NCBI GenBank assembly: GCA_964016985.1
Contig: OZ024823.1
Location: forward strand, 130,902,112-130,966,111
Length of the DNA stretch: 64,000 bases
Direction: 5' to 3'
Source: Anodontia alba
Lineage: Eukaryota > Mollusca > Bivalvia > Lucinida > Lucinidae
Under the pieces are notes generated by a model. The model was not told the origin of the DNA, made no database searches, and saw only the letters and a list, made by a program, of their open reading frames with translations. Positions 1-64,000 of the stretch are shown here, one piece after another (positions within the stretch are counted from its first letter, which is position 1; each line of letters begins with the position of its first letter). The translations under genes and the position numbers were made by a program.

Positions 1-640
1 GTATACCCTCCATCCGTTCGTCCCCACTTCGCCTCCAGATAACTCCTTGTACAATTATTATCGGATTGCGCTGCAACTTGGCTGACAGTTAGACCAAGAG
101 GTGGTATAGCGCATATCGTTTCGAGGTTACAGTATACTAAATTTTGATAGCATTTTTACACTTTTAAACGATTTTTCAGACTTGACTTTGTTTCTGAATA
201 ATTCCTCGAACAGTTTTCATCCGATCAGGTTGAAACATGGTGGGTAGTTAGACTAGGAGATGATGTTGCGCATATTGTTTCGAGGTTATAGTACACCAAA
301 TTTTGATAGAGTTATAGCTCTTTAAAAATTGTTTAAGCATGATTTCATTTCCAGATCACTCCTATAGTTTTCATCTGATCAAGCTGTTATTTGTATGTTG
401 TTGGAGAGAAAGAAGATGTGGAGAATTGTAGCCAGATTACAGTACACCAAAGATTCATATTCTTTCAAGGTTACAGTACACCAAATTATAATAGAATTAA
501 AGTCTCATCGCTTTAAGGCTAACTCCTTCTACAGTTTTCACCAGTACCAGTTGAGACTAAGAAGTTATAAAGCACATATTGTTTCGAGGTTCCAGTACAT
601 CAAACATATCCATCTTCTCCATATGTTTTGTTACCCTGCA
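1..640. repeat. Tandem repeat, ~185-bp units
   Basis: Phrases such as tttcgaggttacagta, accaaattttgatag and gttttcatccgatcag recur at about 115, 280, 460 and 580. The right end carries a GC-rich short hairpin-like segment near 635-660. It resembles the long tandem elements at 40.0-40.9 kb and 46.2-48.8 kb in style, though not in sequence. No coding sequence is supported. Confidence 0.65.
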
Positions 641-804
641 GTGGCGGGGTATCATGCAGTGTCTGCGATGCTTCTATTAAATATTTCCTTTTATTGGGCT
701 AAGATAACCCGGATTTACTTAGACATGTCATTCAAACTATTTCAATGAAATGTTGTTTTATATTCAGTGCTATATAAGAAAATATCACAAATATTCATCG
801 TTTG

Positions 805-1040
805 ATTTAGCCTTACAGAGCGCTCAAGTTTAACGCCTGAATACGTTTGGAAAAGTCAGCAGACGACATTTTGAAATATTTTCCTTATTTTTCCCAGTAA
901 AATAGGATTTGACATTTCATTAAAATGATTTCTAAGAAGTCAATTTGAATGAAACGTGAGATCCTTTTTCTGCGAAAAATAAGAAAAACAGTATTAATTT
1001 GTCGTCTGCTGAATTTGCCTATAGGGTTTTAAAGGATAAA
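805..1040. repeat. FB-C foldback MITE copy
   Basis: Contains cagcagacgacattttgaaa and its mirror gtcgtctgctgaatttgcc around a ~140-bp stem in which cagtaaaataggatttgaca pairs with the complement around 945-985. It lies directly beside the 3' end of the LINE at 1042. Confidence 0.75.
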
Positions 1041-1108
1041 ATGTAATAATAATAGTTCGTCTGTCATTACTGACAATGACCAATCTTAATCACATGCGAG
1101 AAATGCTT

Positions 1109-1937
1109 CTATTTGTGTGTTCTAAGATGACTGGTTAGACCAATTCTAGCTCTAAACTGTCTGTTGCAGATGGAACAACAGAGGTCAGAGCAAGACAGCT
1201 CTGTTGGTGATGCCTTAGCTCTGGCTTTGCGCTGTGCACGTTTCTGCTCGGATTCGCTGATTCTTGTTTGCCTCACATTCACTAGCACCTCTTCTGATGA
1301 GGCCTCATCACTTTGCTCGTGCAATTTGTTCCCATGACTTTGTTGGTATGTTGAAATCCTTGAGGGAGGCTCTGGAGGTGTCTTTGTATCATTCCTTCTG
1401 ACCACCATGGGAGCGTTTGCCCATTTCCAGTTCTCCATAGAGGATTTTCTTTGGCAAACGTTCTTCAGGCATCCTGGTAACATGACCTGTCCATCTTAAT
1501 TGTGCCAGTTTCAGAAGAGTATGTACACTCTGCATCCCTGCCCTTTTCAGGACTTCTATGTCTGGAATCCATTCTTGCCACTTAATCTTTAAAAGTTTTC
1601 TAAGGCAGCTTGTGTGGAAGTGGTTCAATCTTTTGGCGTGCCCTTGGTAAACTGTCCACGTTTCGCACGTATACAATAGTGTTGGCAGCACCACAGCTTT
1701 GTAGATTTTCAGCTTTGTGTCAAGCCTGAATCCCCGTCGATCCCAAACCCTGCCACGTAGTCGGCCAAATGCTGCACTAGCTTTGGCAATCCTGGCATTG
1801 ACTTCATCATCAATGCGCACAACTCTTGACAATGTGCTTCCAAGGTAGGTGAACTTGTCTACCACTTGCAATCTTTGACCTTTCACTATAATGGTGGGCT
1901 CCTTGTAAGGCTTGCCAGGTGCTGGTTGATAAACCAT
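1109..1937 (-). pseudogene. LINE RT C-terminal region and C2H2-like finger
   Basis: Two overlapping frames. 1937-1389 holds FTYLGSTLS, the thumb, and LYTCETWTVYQGHAKRLNHF to LRWTGHVTRMPEERLPKK. After a frame change near 1450 the frame ending at 1109 holds LCCSICNRQFRARIGLTSHL, a C-x2-C-x12-H-x3-H type finger of the kind many LINEs of this group use for nucleic-acid binding. Confidence 0.82.
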
Positions 1938-2159
1938 CTCGGTCTTTTTGATGCTGATTGAGAGGTTATAGCTGTCACAGGATACTTGATCTACACCTTT
2001 TGCATCTTCTCTTCTGTTGGAGCACCCTTTGCCATGTCTGCACCTTGGATTTGGCTTGCAACCTTCTTAGGTTGAAAAGCTTTCCATCAAAGCGATACCT
2101 AATTGGTATACCATTGTCACCATCCTGGAAAGCAGCTGTAAGCATGGCAGAGAACTTCA

Positions 2160-2828
2160 TGCTGAACAGAGCTGGGGGCTAGTACACAGCCTTGCTTGAG
2201 ACCATTTGTCAGAAAACTCACCATCATTTGGACCCATGCAAGCATACCATCGTGGAACTGCCTCACCATTGCTATGACCTTGGTCGGACAGCCAAACCGC
2301 CATAATTTTCCAAAGACCCTCAGGACTGACTGTATCAAATGCTTTGGTAAGGTCAACAAAGGTCATGTAGAGGCTCATGTTCTATTCCTGGCATTTCTCT
2401 TGAAGCTGCCTTGCTGTGAAGATCATGTCAACTGTTCCTCTGTCCTTTCTGAATCCACACTGGCTTTCTGATAGAAGCCCTGGGTGTTCAAGGTATTCAT
2501 TCAGTCGGTTAGGTAGAACTCTTGCAAGGACCTTCCGAGCAATTGACAGTAAGGAGATGCCACGATGATTATCACACAACTGAGGATTCCCTTTCCGTTT
2601 GAATAGGTGGATAATTGACGCATCCTTGAATTCTTGAGTGATGGCTTCTTTTCTCCTTATAATGTGAAATAGCTCTGTCATCTTCTTGGCAACTGGAGTT
2701 CCTTCTGCTTGGTAGATCTCAGCAGCTATTGCATTTGATCTTGGACCCTTGCCAGATGACAGAAGTTTTATTGCTTTCACTGTTTCAGCGACGGCTGGGA
2801 ACGCGTCAAGCAGCAGATTACATTCCAC
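2160..2828 (-). pseudogene. Reverse transcriptase core of the LINE
   Basis: Carries RT fingers and palm motifs, including the first catalytic Asp in FVDLTKAFD and the GLKQGCVLAP block. It is broken by one in-frame stop and two frameshifts, with the reading frame changing near 2306 and again near 2165. The second catalytic Asp pair is not found downstream. Not translatable as one protein. Confidence 0.85.
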
Positions 2829-3164
2829 CTGTGGTAGTCTGTTGATAGCGTCATCATTGATAGATGATTGCCGATCAAGAACACTATCAAAGTGCTCAGC
2901 CTATCTTTTCAAGATAGCATCTTTGTCAGTCAGAAGACTAGTTTCATCTGCACTGAGAAGAGGGATGGTTCCTGAACTCTAGGGACCATAAACTGTATTT
3001 AGCGCATCAAAGAACTTCTTCATATCCTTTCTGTCTGTAAAGGACTGGATTTCATCAGCCTTACTGCTCAGCCAGGAGTCTTGCCTATCTCTGAGCTTAG
3101 GCTGGACTGTCTTGCATATATTTGAATATGCCGCCTTATTGGATACTGAGCTGGTAACACTCAA

Positions 3165-3527
3165 CTAATGTTTTTGATGTTTCTGTTCAAGGAGTTCCTG
3201 GATTTCTTCGTCGTTCTCGTCAAACCAGTCTTGGTGTTTGCGAGATACTGGTCCTAGGGAATCCATTGCTGAAGAGTGGACGGTGTCTCTGAAGACTGTC
3301 CAGTTCTCTTCTGGATCATCTGAACGGAGTTCCACTGCATCTAATCGGCTGCAGATATCATTGATGAAGGCTTGCCTCTTGTTGTCTTGTTTCAGCTTGG
3401 AGACATCCAGTCTCTTTGACACTTTCTTGTCTTGTGGTCGCCGTGCAGGCTGAATGCGCAGGTTCAGTTTGCTGACAACAAGCCTGTGATTTGTCCAGCA
3501 GTCTGCTCCACACATAGTCTTTGTCAC
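3165..3527 (-). pseudogene. LINE endonuclease/RT linker fragment
   Basis: Encodes MCGADCWTNHRLVVSKLNLR, a typical end of an APE-type endonuclease (D-x-W-T-N-H-R-L-V), followed by a charged linker. The upstream continuation to 3740 has a stop and then loses similarity, so most of the endonuclease is missing. Confidence 0.75.
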
Positions 3528-3884
3528 TCTGACATCCTGTATGTCCTTCCTTCGTACTATGACATAATCAATGAGATGCTAGTGTTTGGAGAGAGGATGC
3601 ATCCATGACGTCTTGCTGCGCGTTGGCAGACGGAAAACTGTGTTAGTGATCAGCAGTTCATGCTCTGCACACTTCTTCAAAAGGAGGAGGCCATTGCTGT
3701 TGCACTTTCCTATTCCTTCAGTCCCAATCACTCCTTCCTAGGTTTGGGTAGGTTTGGGTTAAAATGTAGCCTATACGAGACGAACCTTATCCAGTAAAAC
3801 TTCAATGACTCGAACACCGATGGCTCACACGCTCACACACCTATTCAACGAACTTCAGTGGCTTGGACATCTATCCATGTACTG

Positions 3885-4147
3885 AAAATATACATGTACT
3901 GAAAATTTTACCACCAAAAAAAGAAAATTTTCAGATAAAAATTCTGATATTTTTCATATTTCTGCTCAAAAAATAGATTGTTGGTACTCATTAGAACCGT
4001 CTCAGCAAGGCAATTCTAACGAGTACCCACAGTCTATAGTTTTGAGCAGAAATAAGAAACATAATGGATACCATTGTAAAACCAGTTTTACTATATATCA
4101 AAGTGGGTTTTAAGGGGTCAACATTATATAGGCATGCTTTCGTGATG
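3885..4147 (-). mobile_element. FB-A foldback copy A (left end eroded)
   Basis: Right end reads aggcatgctttcgtgatg. The central palindrome around 3985-4050 has decayed arms (tactcattagaaccgtctc / attctaacgagtacccac). The side hairpin rich in AACCCC is on the right, so orientation is minus relative to the commonest form. Confidence 0.82.
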
Positions 4148-4377
4148 TACCGTGGCTGAATAAAACTCGTTTTTTGAGTCCAAAGGAAATTCTTCAGATA
4201 GCTCAAGGAAACAAATATTTAGGGATATGTTAGAGAATGTTTTCTTATTCTATCATGAAAGTGTATGTGGTGTGTACTCAGTAGATTCGCCTCATCATAC
4301 CTCAACATATCATTATTTTATAGGTGATCGAAAAAACATTCCTAAATTATTCCCATTTGTTTCCTGGCATTACGAAA

Positions 4378-4621
4378 ACAAGCCTGTATAATTTCCCTTA
4401 AACCCCACTTTTATACAGTAAAACTGGGGTTTAAGGGGGTATACATTATTTTTCTTATTTCTGATCAAAAACATAGATTGTGGATCGAGGCGGTTCTAAC
4501 GAGTACCCACAATCTATGTTTTTAGTAGAAATAAGAAAAATATCAGCACTTTTTATCACGAAATTCTCATTTTTGGTGGAAAAAATTTTAAGTATATTTG
4601 AATAGGCATGTTTTCGTAATG
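4378..4621 (+). mobile_element. FB-A foldback copy B
   Basis: Starts cattacgaaaacaagcct and ends aggcatgttttcgtaatg. Part of the left core arm is deleted: after acatagattgtgg it jumps to atcgaggcggttctaacgag. Confidence 0.85.
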
Positions 4622-4780
4622 ACTGGCGATATATTTAATCCCCAATGGCTCGAACTACCCATGTTTAGAACATATTTCCGTGGTGCCAAAGATGTCCAAG
4701 CCATTGAAGTTCGACTCTAGTTTTGTTCTTCGTTATTTGGATATTTTGATACTAATGTAGGAATTTTTTTATTCTTCCAG

Positions 4781-63046
<58,266 letters not shown>

Positions 63047-63188
63047 GTATGGTTATATGAACCAAAACATGAGATAATCTTACTTTAGACATATGTGACT
63101 AGGACAGACTCTAATCAGCTTGCACATTGGAACAGTCTGATCCACACTTTTATGTTTCATGAAGAAACCTTGGATAATGGCTGTCTGT

Positions 63189-63318
63189 AGCTCCAGATAA
63201 GGCACTTTTTTCAACTAAAAAGTACCAACATATGTTGTAGGTACTTCTAATGAGTACTTGCAACATATGTGTTTGTGGAGAAGTAAGAAAATATGTGGCA
63301 CCCCTTTTATCTGGAGCT
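63189..63318. mobile_element. FB-B foldback copy B5, both termini present
   Basis: agctccagataaggcac start and gtggcaccccttttatctgg + agct end. Inner caacatatgttgtaggtact and gagtacttgcaacatatgtg; the GGCACTTC tip is deleted. Confidence 0.85.
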
Positions 63319-63404
63319 ATGCTGATTACAATGCAAGAATGTGGATGCTGTTGAGAGTCTTTGCTAGGTACACAGGTCCATAGATATATTTTCTCACACT
63401 GTAG

Positions 63405-63600
63405 CTCAAATGAACTGGATCATACAAAATAGGGTCTTAGCTTACATTGACTACTGAATGCAAGATCAGCCTGCACCACCTTGCAGTCCATTCTTTGTCC
63501 TTGCTTTTCTGATTCTGCAATACCTAAATCAAGCTATTCTTGGAAACAAGCAATGTCTGTTTAGACTCGGGGGGGGGGATGTGCAGGCTATTATTGATTC
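63405..63600. repeat. FB-E-type remnant with G9 tract
   Basis: gcaagatcagcctgcaccac text similar to other FB-E copies. G-run at 63571-63579. Confidence 0.5.
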
Positions 63601-63659
63601 TTTGCTCTGTGTGTATTTTTAGCATCAGTTTTAGAATAACAGCTCTTGGGTTTGTTTTA

Positions 63660-63952
63660 TTAATGACATCACATTACATCAATATATACACATGAAATCA
63701 CATGATATCAGCATATACACACATGAAATCACACAATATCAACATACAAAATTGAAATAACATAATATCTATATAAATTATACTCACGAAGTCACTTGAT
63801 ATCAACATATATGCATTAAATCAGATTATATAAACATATACAAATGAAATCACATGATGTCAACATATACCTATAAAATCTCATATCAGTATATACACAT
63901 GAAATCACATTATATCAACATATACACATGAAATCACATATCAGCATATATA
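63660..63952. repeat. Minisatellite, ~30-bp unit
   Basis: About ten imperfect units with atatcaacatatacacatga and aatcacatg. Runs to near the end of the window. Confidence 0.9.
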
Positions 63953-64000
63953 CTGATCTGAGACTTCTCTGATGTTTTAGTGGCTTTTCTTTGTATTGAT

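Larger units (their letters stand above)
1042..3740 (-). mobile_element. 5'-truncated, inactivated LINE (endonuclease-RT type) with C-terminal zinc finger
   Basis: Read on the - strand in order: end of an endonuclease domain (about 3740-3530), linker (3527-2980), RT core (2828-2160), RT thumb/C-terminus (1937-1440), and a CSICNRQF...H-x3-H finger near 1115-1175. RT blocks seen include NHRGISLLSIARKVLARVL, SQCGFRKDRGTVDMIFTARQ, TFVDLTKAFDTV and LKQGCVLAP. Inactivating changes: a stop just before NMSLYM (2379-2381), frameshifts near 2306 and 2165, and no Y/F-A-D-D box in the stretch after AKSKVQT (about 2040), so a catalytic block has been deleted. The 3' end carries an ATT-rich tail. The LINE clade is not assigned. 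Confidence 0.88.
3741..4780. repeat. Repeat cluster: an older MITE pair hosting two FB-A copies
   Basis: Sequences at about 3780-3860 (aacttcaatgactcgaacac, cagtggcttggacatct) recur inverted at about 4640-4720 (caatggctcgaactacc, gatgtccaagccattgaag). This suggests one inverted-repeat element split by later FB-A insertions at about 3885-4147 and 4378-4621. Exon 1 begins at 4781. Confidence 0.55.

Noticed and set aside
395..748. 117-codon frame at the left edge as the signal-peptide exon
   Set aside because: It is built from the 185-bp tandem repeat and has no splice link to exon 1.

Overview
The window looks like animal nuclear DNA, most probably from a marine bivalve mollusc. The reasons are short exons with canonical GT-AG introns of 1-12 kb, a high load of palindromic MITEs, tRNA-derived SINEs, several decayed retrotransposon classes (LINE, Penelope-like, DIRS-like), long microsatellites and AT-rich sequence. 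The bivalve assignment is an inference from repeat style and from memory of such genomes; no search was run. No bacterial operon, CRISPR array or genuine tRNA/rRNA gene is visible.

One host gene spans almost the whole window on the + strand. Fourteen exons between 4781 and 63046 join with matching splice phase at every junction into one open frame of 1577 nt (525 codons plus 2 nt). The product looks like the N-terminal part of a large lipid transfer protein (vitellogenin / apolipophorin / MTP superfamily): the N-sheet (Vitellogenin_N / LPD_N) up to about residue 240, then the start of the alpha-helical horseshoe. The signal-peptide exon(s) upstream and the rest of the gene downstream are outside the window or not recognised. 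Exon 2 is a 34-nt microexon found only because it repairs the phase between exons 1 and 3.

Everything else is intronic or flanking repeat. By region: 0-0.64 kb tandem repeat; 1.04-3.74 kb dead LINE on the - strand with a C-terminal zinc finger; 3.7-7.5 kb foldback cluster; 8.54-13.71 kb giant palindrome with ~2.1-kb arms made of ~185-bp tandem units, its right arm broken by a ~0.9-kb insertion; 14.5-17.1 kb Penelope-like reverse transcriptase remnant; 16.9-21.7 kb DIRS-like remnant with tyrosine-recombinase and RNase H fragments; 23.7-24.8 kb CR1/jockey-type RT remnant; 24.8-25.9 kb ACGTC-rich MITEs; 26-39 kb foldback-rich introns around exons 4-9; 40.0-40.9 kb and 46.2-48.8 kb long tandem repeats; 41.0-42.4 kb minisatellite split by a SINE; 49-51.6 kb nested foldbacks; 53.4-54.2 kb near-identical triplication; 56.3 kb SINE with a 14-bp target-site duplication; 58.0-58.8 kb tandem repeat; 59-63 kb foldbacks beside exons 13 and 14.

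The most distinctive signal is a foldback family (called FB-A here) with at least 19 copies. Each has ~20-bp ends resembling CATTACGAAAACATGCCTAT, an asymmetric pair of side hairpins and a near-perfect central palindrome with arms of about 45 bp. A second family (FB-B, at least 5 copies, ends resembling AGCTCCAGATAA) has the same layout with a diverged but alignable core, which suggests common descent. Other hairpin families (FB-C, FB-D, the ACGTC family, the GGGCCCAGTTG family) interdigitate and nest, so relative ages can be read. Most copies lie in introns of the lipid-transfer gene and should be co-transcribed with it.
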